The notes under the pieces are model-generated. The model had not been told where the DNA came from. It searched no databases and was given only the letters and a program-made list of their open reading frames with translations. A stretch of 64,000 nucleotides of DNA from Tragulus kanchil (lineage: Eukaryota > Chordata > Mammalia > Artiodactyla > Tragulidae), in contig JAIOJX010000004.1 of assembly GCA_022376925.1 (NCBI GenBank), positions 178,217,501-178,281,500 on the forward strand. The letters are read 5' to 3'. The translations under genes and the position numbers were made by a program. This document shows, piece after piece, positions 24,107-35,000 of the stretch; position 1 is the stretch's first letter, and each line of letters opens with the position of its first letter.

Positions 24107-26250
24107 ACTATAACCACACAGGCACGCGCTGGCTTTGAGCAGTTCTGCCTCAGGTCACCCTAGGGCCATCTAAAAGTCGGGGGCAGTGACAGGCACAAGA
24201 CACTTGTAACGCTGCGAGGCTCAGCAAGCGGTGAGGGAGACCAGACTGGTCCAACAGGAACCGGATTTTCTCTGGAAGTTCCCGGTGGCTCCCAAGTCAC
24301 ACAGAACGGTTCAGAGACAGTGTAGTGTTTCCTGGTTGTGTGACGGGTGAGAGGCCCTGGGGGAGGACCCGCCCCTGGTGCTGAAATGCTATTGGTGGAG
24401 GGAACTTCCCCTTGGGCAGGGTCAGAGGCCTCCCCACCTCCCACAGGTGGAGAGCGTGGTCCCTGTCCTCTTAGTCTGGCCCCTGAGGGCACCTGTTCTC
24501 CGTGGGTGACCCTGGCCTCCTTCTGAACTGTCCACTGAGCAGGAGCAAGGCTCTCTAAACATTTCAATTAGAAGCTCTGTTGGAACAGAAGGTCCAGATC
24601 CAGGGGATCTGAGAGCTTAGCCCACAGTGTGCAGTCAGCCTCTCCAGGCCGGTGACCCCTGCCCTCCACCCCAGGGGTGCGTGACACAGACGCCAGACCC
24701 AACCCGGCAAAACAAAGACATTTTGCTTTCTTCCTATTACCGCTCTCCCGTTTCAAGGCACAAAACCCAGGCCAGAACCAAATTGTTTCCCTCCTTCTTG
24801 CCTGGGGCTGGCCCTCCCACTGATGAGACAAAGGGGCCGCATCTGCAGGCCGCTTAGAGCACAAGGTTTGTAAATACTGTAAAATCAAACACTGCTTTTG
24901 GCTTTTATTTACTGTGACTTGGTCACAAGGGCTCCCTGGCCTTTGTTCTTTGGCTTTGGTCCTGCTGTGTTTTCTCTGCCCAGTCCTTCCTGCCTACCAG
25001 CCTGAGTCCCTCTTGCCTGTGCCCCATCTGCCCCCCAGCCCGTCACTCAGTGTCTCCCTCGCCTGTCCCACTCAACCTCCCGTCCCTTCTCCTCCCCTCG
25101 TGCTTCTCATGCTGCTCCTGGATCTTTTGAAAGGTCTCTCTGTTCCTGGTTCCCTTGAGCCTGCGGGTGGCACGGTTGACACAACTTCGTGAATAAATGA
25201 CTATAACCACACAGGCACGCGCTGGCTTTGAGCAGTTCTGCCTCAGGTCACCCTAGGGCCATCTAAAAGTCGGGGGCAGTGACAGGCACAAGACACTTGT
25301 AACGCTGCGAGGCTCAGCAAGCGGTGAGGGAGACCAGACTGGTCCAACAGGAACCGGATTTTCTCTGGAAGTTCCCGGTGGCTCCCAAGTCACACAGAAC
25401 GGTTCAGAGACAGTGTAGTGTTTCCTGGTTGTGTGACGGGTGAGAGGCCCTGGGGGAGGACCCGCCCCTGGTGCTGAAATGCTATTGGTGGAGGGAACTT
25501 CCCCTTGGGCAGGGTCAGAGGCCTCCCCACCTCCCACAGGTGGAGAGCGTGGTCCCTGTCCTCTTAGTCTGGCCCCTGAGGGCACCTGTTCTCCGTGGGT
25601 GACCCTGGCCTCCTTCTGAACTGTCCACTGAGCAGGAGCAAGGCTCTCTAAACATTTCAATTAGAAGCTCTGTTGGAACAGAAGGTCCAGATCCAGGGGA
25701 TCTGAGAGCTTAGCCCACAGTGTGCAGTCAGCCTCTCCAGGCCGGTGACCCCTGCCCTCCACCCCAGGGGTGCGTGACACAGACGCCAGACCCAACCCGG
25801 CAAAACAAAGACATTTTGCTTTCTTCCTATTACCGCTCTCCCGTTTCAAGGCACAAAACCCAGGCCAGAACCAAATTGTTTCCCTCCTTCTTGCCTGGGG
25901 CTGGCCCTCCCACTGATGAGACAAAGGGGCCGCATCTGCAGGCCGCTTAGAGCACAAGGTTTGTAAATACTGTAAAATCAAACACTGCTTTTGGCTTTTA
26001 TTTACTGTGACTTGGTCACAAGGGCTCCCTGGCCTTTGTTCTTTGGCTTTGGTCCTGCTGTGTTTTCTCTGCCCAGTCCTTCCTGCCTACCAGCCTGAGT
26101 CCCTCTTGCCTGTGCCCCATCTGCCCCCCAGCCCGTCACTCAGTGTCTCCCTCGCCTGTCCCACTCAACCTCCCGTCCCTTCTCCTCCCCTCGTGCTTCT
26201 CATGCTGCTCCTGGATCTTTTGAAAGGTCTCTCTGTTCCTGGTTCCCCTT
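24084..26250. repeat. Tandem block 6 (offset 1093 bp)
   Basis: 24084-25157 recurs at 25177-26250 with essentially no internal differences and a short unmatched junction. Confidence 0.95.
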
Positions 26251-27060
26251 GCACTTTTATTTCCAGAGGCCGGCTCCTCACTCTCTCAGCTCCCCCTGCC
26301 TCAGACCCACCGTCAGCTACAAATTGGCATTTACCAATTAAGTTGCCAATAAATGGATAACAAGGGCCTTTGCTGTCGGCCTCTGCAGAGATTGAAAGCT
26401 GGGCTGTTGGGAGCTGCTGACTTTCAACATCTTCCCCCCAACCAAGGAAATCGGGGTGGGGCCAGGCACTCTGTGGTCGGGGGAAACCGGTGGAGCAGGT
26501 CTTTAGATAGGTAAATGGCTTTTAGGAACAGATTTTATTATCTCAATCCTTGCATCTCCTCACACCTAGAAAAGTACTAAAATCCTTCTTGAAGATACCA
26601 CATCCTCCTGGCGAACGCAAACCATGTGTAAAACAAAACCCTTTGCAAACCCGCGGTTTAGTGGCATTTGAACTCCCTCCATACCAAAATCCTTACATTG
26701 GCTTTCCTCCCCCGCCTCTTCGGAGCAGTCTCTTTCTCAGAGCCATCCGAGGTGCTGTCTCCCGGGGTGCAATCCTAATAGAGGCCCCAATAAAACTTAA
26801 CCCACAGTTCTCAAGTTATTTATCCTTTTTTAGTCGACACCACTACAGTCTCTTCTTTCCCCCCCTTTTCTCTAAAGGTGACACGGGGCTCAGAGAAGCA
26901 GAGATTTCAGAGGCCACAGGACACCGCCTGCTCAGGGGCTTTCTGAGTCTCTTCTTACAGCACCTTGGGTGGCGGCTGCCTCGTCCCTCCTCAGAGCAGG
27001 TTGGGAGGGAAGAGGACAGAGCCTCAGGTCCCCACCCACCCCATGCTCCCTCGCCATCAC
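24107..27060. other. Flank/possible 3' UTR region, no gene
   Basis: Includes tandem block 6 and unique 26251-27060. Frames such as 26550-27113 (187 codons) run into a (TC)n repeat and show no domain. No interspersed repeat recognised in 26251-27060. Confidence 0.45.
26534..26539 (-). promoter_or_regulatory. GRAP2: Possible GRAP2 poly(A) signal AATAAA
   Basis: This is the first canonical AATAAA on the minus strand I found downstream of the stop codon, about 1.77 kb past 28310. The actual 3' end is unknown; variants or a more distal signal are equally possible. The candidate at 24906-24911, repeated at 25999-26004, is the next one. Confidence 0.25.
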
Positions 27061-27062
27061 TT

Positions 27063-27071
27063 ACACACACA

Positions 27072-27107
<36 letters not shown>
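27063..27107. repeat. (AC)n-(TC)n compound microsatellite
   Basis: Six AC units followed by about 17 uninterrupted TC units. A long pure pyrimidine strand. Confidence 0.93.
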
Positions 27108-27109
<2 letters not shown>

Positions 27110-28309
27110 CTAGGTGCCTGCGGGACAGACAGGGTTTGTCCTGGCTCCGCTGAGACCCTGAGCCTCCTCCTCCAGAGTCTCTGCTCCCCGACCAGCCTGG
27201 TCTGCACGTCATGCCCCCAGGGTGAGCCTTGGGAGACAGGAGTCTATTTTGAGATGCAGGAGAGACAGCGGCCTTGGCGCAGGAGGCGCCAGCAGGAGTC
27301 CAACTGTTGGAGGAACTGGAAGCTCTGAAAGCCCCCTGCCACCCAGAGTCATGGCCAATCAGTCCATCAATCACTAAACAACGTTCTTGAGGAATGGGCG
27401 TCTCTCTGTGTCATGGGGCAAAAGTGCCTTCAAAATACAGAAAACCAAGTGGCAAAACAGAGCCCGGAAGAGACATCCTGGGAACCATGAAACAGTGGCT
27501 GTAAAATCCTCCATTCTCTGCTGGGGCTTCTCCAGGCTCTCTACCAAGCCTAAGACGCTGCTTTCTTGGTCTCAGGGGGAAACAGAGGCTACACGGCAGT
27601 AAGCCAGTGGGGGATTTGTGAAAAACCCAACAGGGCCTCCACCTTAGCCACAGGCAAGAGGATTAGCTGAGGAATGTTGGCTTGAGGGAGAGGAAGGGCT
27701 CAGCAGAGCCTCAGACAGAGGGATCAGCCTTGTCGTCCCCGGGACCCCCCCACCCCCGCTGCTCCAGCCCTTCCTTTGCACCCCTTCCAGTCCCAGCTCA
27801 GAGCGGTGCCTTCATCCTCCACCCAGGAGTGCCCACCCTGGTGGGAGGTCAGGGGCATGCACACCCTCGAGCGGGGCGGGGAGCAGACCGTGCAAGTAGA
27901 ACAAGCCCTGCCAAGTCCAACCCCACCCTGCTGTTCCCCGTCCAACACCAGGTGTGGATCCCACTGAGCTCCTGCCAGTGAGAATTCCTGAGCCAAGGAG
28001 GGAGTGATGCTGACTTAAGGACAGGAAGCATTTCATTTTCGTTCCTGCCTCCCGCTTCCCAACGCCCCCACTGCCTTCTGCACACCGGCTGAGGGGAGTA
28101 GAAAAATAAGTCTGAATATAAATTTCCACCTGAGTTCCTTTCATATCAACTAAGTAAGCAACTAACTTGTCAATAAATTACTAGTTAAAAATGTGTGGGC
28201 ACATAGGCATCTATATATACACGTATGTATGTGTAGTTCCAGCTTTTCTTCCTCGCCCTGTCCCTTGCAGGCAGCTTCCGACCAAAGCCTCGGTCCCTCC
28301 AGAAGGGCC

Positions 28310-28489
28310 TCATCGGATCATGGGTGCCACGTAGTTGGCAGGGAAGAGGCCCAGTTTGTTGTGCAGGCGGCCGGTCCACCAGGAAGGGTTGGAACTGTCC
28401 AGGACTTCAACCACCTCTCCGCAGCGGAAGCCCAGCTCGTCGTCCTCCAGGGCCTCAAAGTCGTACAGCGCCCGGGCCCACCGAACTCG
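28310..28489 (-). CDS. GRAP2: GRAP2 coding exon 7: second intact copy
   Basis: Encodes the same 59 residues and TGA as 29408-29587. The neighbouring polypyrimidine tract lacks one GA dinucleotide step near 28508. It is the leftmost copy, so downstream (3' UTR) sequence continuing below 28310 is unique from about 27543 leftwards. Only one of the three SH3-C exons is expected to be real. Confidence 0.9.
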   Translation of the reverse strand, partial: RVRWARALYDFEALEDDELGFRCGEVVEVLDSSNPSWWTGRLHNKLGLFPANYVAPMIR

Positions 28490-29407
28490 CTGTTGGAGAA
28501 ACACAGAGAGGTCCTGCTGAGCCGGGGCCGGCCGAGCGGGCTTCGGAGCCACGGGCACACACGGTAGAGGATCGGCTGGCCTTGGCACCAAGACAAAGCT
28601 CTCCGTGAGTATCCGGCCCTGAAGGATGAAGGATGGCCGTCACCAAGCCTAAGACGCTGCTTTCTTGGTCTCAGGAAACAGAGGCTACACGGCAGTAAGC
28701 CAGTGGGGGATTTGTGAAAAACCCAACAGGGCCTCCACCTTAGCCACAGGCAAGAGGATTAGCTGAGGAATGTTGGCTTGAGGGAGAGGAAGGGCTCAGC
28801 AGAGCCTCAGACAGAGGGATCAGCCTTGTCGTCCCCGGGACCCCCCCACCCCCGCTGCTCCAGCCCTTCCTTTGCACCCCTTCCAGTCCCAGCTCAGAGC
28901 GGTGCCTTCATCCTCCACCCAGGAGTGCCCACCCTGGTGGGAGGTCAGGGGCATGCACACCCTCGAGCGGGGCGGGGAGCAGACCGTGCAAGTAGAACAA
29001 GCCCTGCCAAGTCCAACCCCACCCTGCTGTTCCGCGTCCAACGCCAGGTGTGGATCCCACTGAGCTCCTGCCAGTGAGAATTCCTGAGCCAAGGAGGGAG
29101 TGATGCTGACTTAAGGACAGGAAGCATTTCATTTTCGTTTCCCTGCCTCCCGCTTCCCAACGCCCCCACTGCCTTCTGCACACCGGCTGAGGGGAGTAGA
29201 AAAATAAGTCTGAATATAAATTTCCACCTGAGTTCCTTTCATATCAACTAAGTAAGCAACTAACTTGTCAATAAATTACTAGTTAAAAATGTGTGGGCAC
29301 ATAGGCATCTATATATACACGTATGTATGTGTAGTTCCAGCTTTTCTTCCTCGCCCTGTCCCTTGCAGGCAGCTTCCGACCAAAGCCTCGGTCCCTCCAG
29401 AAGGGCC

Positions 29408-29587
29408 TCATCGGATCATGGGTGCCACGTAGTTGGCAGGGAAGAGGCCCAGTTTGTTGTGCAGGCGGCCGGTCCACCAGGAAGGGTTGGAACTGTCCAG
29501 GACTTCAACCACCTCTCCGCAGCGGAAGCCCAGCTCGTCGTCCTCCAGGGCCTCAAAGTCGTACAGCGCCCGGGCCCACCGAACTCG
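29408..29587 (-). CDS. GRAP2: GRAP2 coding exon 7: C-terminal SH3 and stop (best copy)
   Basis: 59 codons plus TGA: RVRWARALYDFEALEDDELG, then FRCGEVVEVLDSSNPSWWTG and RLHNKLGLFPANYVAPMIR. ALYDF, the acidic RT loop EDDELGF, the WW pair and the PANYV strand mark a canonical SH3. In GADS this domain binds the RxxK motif of SLP-76. The acceptor is TTTCTCCAACAG. The copy at 28310-28489 encodes the same protein, and 30512-30688 is frame-broken. Confidence 0.95.
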   Translation of the reverse strand, partial: RVRWARALYDFEALEDDELGFRCGEVVEVLDSSNPSWWTGRLHNKLGLFPANYVAPMIR

Positions 29588-30188
29588 CTGTTGGAGAAAC
29601 ACAGAGAGAGGTCCTGCTGAGCCGGGGCCGGCCGAGCGGGCTTCGGAGCCACGGGCACACACGGTAGAGGATCGGCTGGCCTTGGCACCAAGACAAAGCT
29701 CTCCGTGAGTATCCGGCCCTGAAGGATGAAGGATGGCTCTCCAGAGAGGTGTCCAGCCCTGCCACAACGGAAAGCACCCCTGGGGGCACCTGGAGGTGTT
29801 AGTCTCCAAGAGGATCCTTGAAATTCGCTCTCTCTTCTTTTTATTTTCTCCAAGTGACAAACAGAGCGTGCCCAGACTCATAGCCCTCATGCCAACGCAA
29901 CCTCATCAGTGATAAAGGCAACAGGTCTCCTTCTGCTGGAATGGCAGCCAGGAAATATGAGGCCTAGGCAAGCCCTGACGGCCACACTGAGAACGGCACG
30001 CTGGGTGATGCCAGCTGGGTTAGCTCCGCTGGAGAACTCTCACCGCCCCCGCCCCCGCCCCTGCTCGCGTGTTCCCTCCACCTCTGGGTGAGCTCTGTGC
30101 TGACAGACGGCTCTCTGGGAGGGCAGATCTGGGGTCCACTAGGCCCCTCGGCTGCCTCCACTGAGCCCAGAGAGGGACGTTCACCTAC

Positions 30189-30311
30189 CCCTGCCACCTG
30201 GAGCTGCACCGGGTCCGTGTGTCTCCGGTGCATGAGGGCAGCGTTCATTTCAGTGCCCAGGCCCAGGCCACAGTGCCCGTCGTTGATGTCCAGGCTGGTT
30301 CCGCGGCGTTC
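30189..30311 (-). CDS. GRAP2: GRAP2 coding exon 6: redundant copy
   Basis: Identical to 31290-31412 with a 1101-bp offset. It lies between two copies of the SH3-C exon (29408 and 30512). That interleaving is what head-to-tail duplication of one contiguous exon6-intron-exon7 segment produces. Confidence 0.88.
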
Positions 30312-30511
30312 CTAGAGACAGATGGGACGGAGAGCCGTCACCGTACCGCCGGAAGCATCCCTCACGGGCTCCCCCAGTGCCTCGGTCCAATGCCACAGAC
30401 ACAGCGAGAGCTCCCAGAATACGTACTGCAGACAGTAAACCCCAGATAAAAAAATGTGAGGAGGCCAGATTTCATTCATTCGACCAAAGCCTCGGTCCCT
30501 CCAGAAGGGCC

Positions 30512-30688
30512 TCATCGGATCATGGGTGCCACGTAGTTGGCAGGAAGAGGCCCAGTTTGTTGTGCAGGCGGCGGTCCACCAGGAAGGGTTGGAACTGTCC
30601 AGGACTTCAACCACCTCTCCGAGCGGAAGCCCAGCTCGTCGTCCTCCAGGGCCTCAAAGTCGTACAGCGCCCGGGCCCACCGAACTCG
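30512..30688 (-). pseudogene. GRAP2: GRAP2 exon 7: third copy with three single-base deletions
   Basis: Relative to 29408-29587 three single bases are missing: one G in the run near 30543, one base in the GCGGCCGG run near 30570, and one C near 30621. The middle of the SH3 is read in wrong frames (RSERWLKSW), and the frame returns for PANYVAPMIR. The copy begins only 31 bp from the start of its tandem unit. The pattern fits low-quality contig-end sequence better than a decayed gene. Confidence 0.85.
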
Positions 30689-31289
30689 CTGTTGGAGAAA
30701 CACAGAGAGAGGTCCTGCTGAGCCGGGGCCGGCCGAGCGGGCTTCGGAGCCACGGGCACACACGGTAGAGGATCGGCTGGCCTTGGCACCAAGACAAAGC
30801 TCTCCGTGAGTATCCGGCCCTGAAGGATGAAGGATGGCTCTCCAGAGAGGTGTCCAGCCCTGCCACAACGGAAAGCACCCCTGGGGGCACCTGGAGGTGT
30901 TAGTCTCCAAGAGGATCCTTGAAATTCGCTCTCTCTTCTTTTTATTTTCTCCAAGTGACAAACAGAGCGTGCCCAGACTCATAGCCCTCATGCCAACGCA
31001 ACCTCATCAGTGATAAAGGCAACAGGTCTCCTTCTGCTGGAATGGCAGCCAGGAAATATGAGGCCTAGGCAAGCCCTGACGGCCACACTGAGAACGGCAC
31101 GCTGGGTGATGCCAGCTGGGTTAGCTCCGCTGGAGAACTCTCACCGCCCCCGCCCCCGCCCCTGCTCGCGTGTTCCCTCCACCTCTGGGTGAGCTCTGTG
31201 CTGACAGACGGCTCTCTGGGAGGGCAGATCTGGGGTCCACTAGGCCCCTCGGCTGCCTCCACTGAGCCCAGAGAGGGACGTTCACCTAC

Positions 31290-31412
31290 CCCTGCCACCT
31301 GGAGCTGCACCGGGTCCGTGTGTCTCCGGTGCATGAGGGCAGCGTTCATTTCAGTGCCCAGGCCCAGGCCACAGTGCCCGTCGTTGATGTCCAGGCTGGT
31401 TCCGCGGCGTTC
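31290..31412 (-). CDS. GRAP2: GRAP2 coding exon 6: end of linker (downstream copy)
   Basis: 41 codons beginning ERRGTSLDINDGHCG and ending MHRRHTDPVQLQVAG, phase 0 on both sides. The acceptor is CTGTCTCTAG and the donor GTAGGTGA. The RRHTDP segment is the conserved region just before SH3-C; in human GADS a Thr here is reported as an HPK1 phosphorylation site (from memory). The same exon recurs at 30189-30311. Confidence 0.92.
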
Positions 31413-31620
31413 CTAGAGACAGATGGGACGGAGAGCCGTCACCGTACCGCCGGAAGCATCCCTCACGGGCTCCCCCAGTGCCTCGGTCCAATGCCACAGA
31501 CACAGCGAGAGCTCCCAGAATACGTACTGCAGACAGTAAACCCCAGATAACGGGGAGAGAGAGTATAAGGCAACACACAGACCCGAGACTGTGAAGACGA
31601 GGCCAGATTTCATTCATTCA

Positions 31621-31826
31621 ACCAAGGAATATTGATCAGGCACCTACCATGTGTCTAGTTCCGTCTTAAGCATGGGGATAACGTAGCTGGAAGGAGAAGG
31701 TGCCTGTCTTCAGGGAGCATGAGTTTAGAGGGGGAGCCATATACATGTAAGCGACGAGTGGGCAGAGAGGAATGTTTAAGTTGGCCTGGTGATCAAGGAA
31801 GGCTTCATAGAGCAGGCGATGCTTGA
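31621..31826. repeat. Ancient repeat-like fragment
   Basis: CAGGCACCTACCATGTGTC near 31638 and CTTCAGGGAGCATGAG near 31709 look like an old MIR/L2-era repeat. Family uncertain. Confidence 0.35.
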
Positions 31827-32272
31827 GTTCCAGTTTACAGAGGAGCAGAATTGACTAGGGAATGACATTTCCAGCAGAGGGGACAGCCTATTAGAAGTCT
31901 CAAAAGCCTGAGAGAAAATGCCGTGAAGAGCTCTGGTGACTAAAGCAGCGCAGCCTTGCTGGGAGGATGTTTGTGTGGAGAGGGAGCAGAGGGTGAGGCT
32001 GGGGCGGCAGGTCTGGGCAGCTCACGGAGGACTTTGTGTGCCCTGCTCAGGAACTGAGAGATGTCGTTATCTGCCTGTATTGTCCATCTCCCTGAGCCAC
32101 CTGAAATCCTATCTGGAGCGAGGCGGGGGATAAATAAATAAGCAAGCCTCCATTTCTGGCCTTAATCCGTTTTTCCTACAAATCTTGACAGCCAGATGGG
32201 TTAAGGGGCATGAGAAGGTTTGGAATTGTGCTGATAGGAAAGTGAAGCCGTTGTTCGCTGAGTCCTCAGGGT

Positions 32273-32416
32273 GAGAGTGTGTGTGTGTGTACGTTTGTGT
32301 ATGTGTGTGCATGTGTATATATATGTGTGTGTTTGGGTGTTTGTATGTATGCAGGTATATGAGTATGTGTTTATGTGTGTGCATACGCGAGTGTGTGTGT
32401 GTGTGTGTGTGTGTGT
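32273..32416. repeat. GT-rich alternating tract (second copy 33362-33502)
   Basis: About 140 bp of TGTG, GTAT and GCAT units. The terminal (GT)n differs in length between copies. Confidence 0.92.
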
Positions 32417-32695
32417 TTAAGCAGGGACTCATTTACTTCTCAGAGACATCCTGGCCGGCAGTTTCCTTGTTTCTGCCACCTGAGGACCCAGGATCCTGTC
32501 TCTGAGCTCAGTGAGACCTAATGGGGCCAGGCCTGGACTGGGGACATTCTTCCCCTGACAGACACAACTGGCTCCCAGCATTTGTTTGTTTGAGTTGCTT
32601 TTCACCCTCTGGGGTTTTCCACACACTAAGAGGCCGTGGGGACAAGGCTGCTGGAGCCCGGGGGAGAGCAGGTCTTCCTCCTCCTTCCCAGATAC

Positions 32696-32875
32696 CTGCT
32701 GAAAATGCTGCTGCAGGTACCGCTGTGGGTGCAGCGGGGCCGCGGGATACTGCGAGGGAGGGGCGGGGGAGTGGTCCGACACCTTCCGGTTCATTGAAGG
32801 CCGAATTTCTTCTCCCGCAGACCCGCTCAGGGGGAGGACTCCCTGGGACCTCCGGTCCAGGCTGTTGCCCCTGCC
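32696..32875 (-). CDS. GRAP2: GRAP2 coding exon 5: redundant copy with 3-nt difference
   Basis: Same exon as 33781-33963, but its first codons read GRGNS instead of GQRGNS because three bases near the acceptor are missing and one is altered. The frame is kept (60 codons). The change lies within about 40 bp of the end of the first tandem unit, where errors concentrate throughout this window, so I prefer the downstream copy. Confidence 0.85.
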
Positions 32876-33780
32876 CTAGGAGAGAACACAGATGTTACAG
32901 ATCCATCCTTCCGGTTCCAGTTTACAGAGGAGCAGAATTGACTAGGGAATGACATTTCCAGCAGAGGGGACAGCCTATTAGAAGTCTCAAAAGCCTGAGA
33001 GAAAATGCCGTGAAGAGCTCTGGTGACTAAAGCAGCGCAGCCTTGCTGGGAGGATGTTTGTGTGGAGAGGGAGCAGAGGGTGAGGCTGGGGCGGCAGGTC
33101 TGGGCAGCTCACGGAGGACTTTGTGTGCCCTGCTCAGGAACTGAGAGATGTCGTTATCTGCCTGTATTGTCCATCTCCCTGAGCCACCTGAAATCCTATC
33201 TGGAGCGAGGCGGGGGATAAATAAATAAGCAAGCCTCCATTTCTGGCCTTAATCCGTTTTTCCTACAAATCTTGACAGCCAGATGGGTTAAGGGGCATGA
33301 GAAGGTTTGGAATTGTGCTGATAGGAAAGTGAAGCCGTTGTTCGCTGAGTCCTCAGGGTGAGAGTGTGTGTGTGTACGTTTGTGTATGTGTGTGCATGTG
33401 TATATATATGTGTGTGTTTGGGTGTTTGTATGTATGCAGGTATATGAGTATGTGTTTATGTGTGTGCATACGCGAGTGTGTGTGTGTGTGTGTGTGTGTG
33501 TTTAAGCAGGGACTCATTTACTTCTCAGAGACATCCTGGCCGGCAGTTTCCTTGTTTCTGCCACCTGAGGACCCAGGATCCTGTCTCTGAGCTCAGTGAG
33601 ACCTAATGGGGCCAGGCCTGGACTGGGGACATTCTTCCCCTGACAGACACAACTGGCTCCCAGCATTTGTTTGTTTGAGTTGCTTTTCACCCTCTGGGGT
33701 TTTCCACACACTAAGAGGCCGTGGGGACAAGGCTGCTGGAGCCCGGGGGAGAGCAGGTCTTCCTCCTCCTTCCCAGATAC

Positions 33781-33963
33781 CTGCTGAAAATGCTGCTGCA
33801 GGTACCGCTGTGGGTGCAGCGGGGCCGCGGGATACTGCGAGGGAGGGGCGGGGGAGTGGTCCGACACCTTCCGGTTCATTGAAGGCCGAATTTCTTCTCC
33901 CGCAGACCCGCTCAGGGGGAGGACTCCCTGGGACCTCCGGTCCAGGCTGTTGCCCCTCTGACC
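33781..33963 (-). CDS. GRAP2: GRAP2 coding exon 5: Pro/Gln-rich linker (downstream copy)
   Basis: 61 codons starting GQRGNSLDRRSQ and ending QRYLQQHFQQ, phase 0 at both ends. The acceptor is TCTCTCCTAG and the donor GTATCTG. The central part, SDHSPAPPSQYPAAPLHPQ, is the unstructured linker characteristic of GADS and absent from GRB2 and GRAP. It is noticeably shorter than the human proline/glutamine-rich stretch, which largely accounts for 314 versus 330 residues. The other copy (32696-32875) is 3 nt shorter near the acceptor. Confidence 0.92.
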
Positions 33964-33999
33964 CTAGGAGAGAACACAGATGTTACAGATCCATCCTCT

Positions 34000-35000
34000 G
34001 TGCCCCTCTCCTGGCTCCCCCCTGTTCTTCCAGCGGGGTTCCCAGCCTTAGCTCCTGACAGCTCCAAGAACAGCAGATGGGGTGGGGGCCACAGAAGAGC
34101 AATCAATGGTTCGGACCATCACATTTTCACAGTGGCCTTTGCATTCTCAGATTCCCCCGGTCTGGGGAGTTTGGGTCTCCAGTTCACAGGCTTTCCACCT
34201 GGTACCCATCATTTTTCTCTGTGTAATCAAGCTTAAGTATTCCATTTTACTGACAATGCCAGCCCTCCTTATCACGTGTTGCCACACTGCTGGACATCCT
34301 ACCCTCCAGATAAGCCCTGCTATTGACTTTGCATGATTTTGAACTGTCATTTACAGCCTGGTGATAGAGACCCAAACAGCCATGCTCTAGGAGCACCATG
34401 GAAACCAGGCCTGCCGCTGGGCATGTTGGAAAAAGCAAGACCTTTCTCCTGAATGCTACCACAACCTTATGACTCAGAGACACTCTCTTGCTATTTTTAC
34501 TTAACAAACAATTACACAGAGCCCTGGGCTTGGCATATGCCAGGCACTGTTCTAAGCACTTGGCAAAATGAACTCATTAAATCCAGTTCAGCACAGTTTT
34601 AGGCTTCCTCTCTCATCTCTGCATGCAGACACGAGTAAATGAATTTCTCTGTTCATTTCCTGGTTGGAAGAATTCACAAGGTCGAGGTTAAGCTTTGTTT
34701 TCCTTTCTGAACTTTTGTGTGCATTTGGGAACACCCTTTTCTCCTTTGATCATAATTTCTCAGGCTAATAATCAACCAATTACTTGAAAGGGGTGGTTTT
34801 CTTTCCTTCCCCAAAGCACATGTTGCTTTGGAAAGGCTCAGTGCATTTTCAGATAACCTATTGGGATTTCAACTCTTCTGGTCAGTACTCATTTCTATGA
34901 TATCCATCTCTTATAACCACGTTATTTCCTTTGAAACATTTTATAGAGTGTGTGTGTGTGTGTTTGTGTGTGTGAATTTACTTTTGGAGTCAAGTTAACA
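34000..35000. other. GRAP2 intron 4 (between SH2-C and linker exons) with MIR
   Basis: MIR-type sequence at about 34503-34600 (CCAGGCACTGTTCTAAGCAC). The GT microsatellite is at 34949-34975. Otherwise unique intron. Confidence 0.6.

Larger units (their letters stand above)
27543..29736. repeat. Tandem block 7 (offset 1096-1099 bp), carries GRAP2 exon 7
   Basis: 27543-28638 recurs at 28642-29736. Differences include a G-run (27576 versus 28675), two C-to-G changes near 29034-29042, and two bases near 29139. Confidence 0.95.
29377..31620. repeat. Tandem block 8 (offset 1101-1104 bp), carries GRAP2 exons 6 and 7
   Basis: 29377-30480 recurs at 30481-31620. The first unit ends with a collapsed stretch: about 40 bases seen at 31550-31597 are reduced to an A-run at 30448-30460. 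Confidence 0.95.
31827..33998. repeat. Tandem block 9 (offset 1087-1088 bp), carries GRAP2 exon 5
   Basis: 31827-32910 recurs at 32914-33998. The GT microsatellite is 4 bp shorter in the second unit, and the exon 5 acceptor region differs by 3 nt. Confidence 0.95.

Noticed and set aside
29408..29890. 160-codon frame extending SH3-C upstream of the acceptor
   Set aside because: The extension crosses a strong polypyrimidine tract and AG acceptor; it is intron read-through.
28310..31412. A novel GRAP2 paralogue array or multi-SH3 adaptor
   Set aside because: Copies are near-identical in introns as well as exons, have the same ~1.1-kb offset as non-genic blocks, and interleave as expected from contig overlap.
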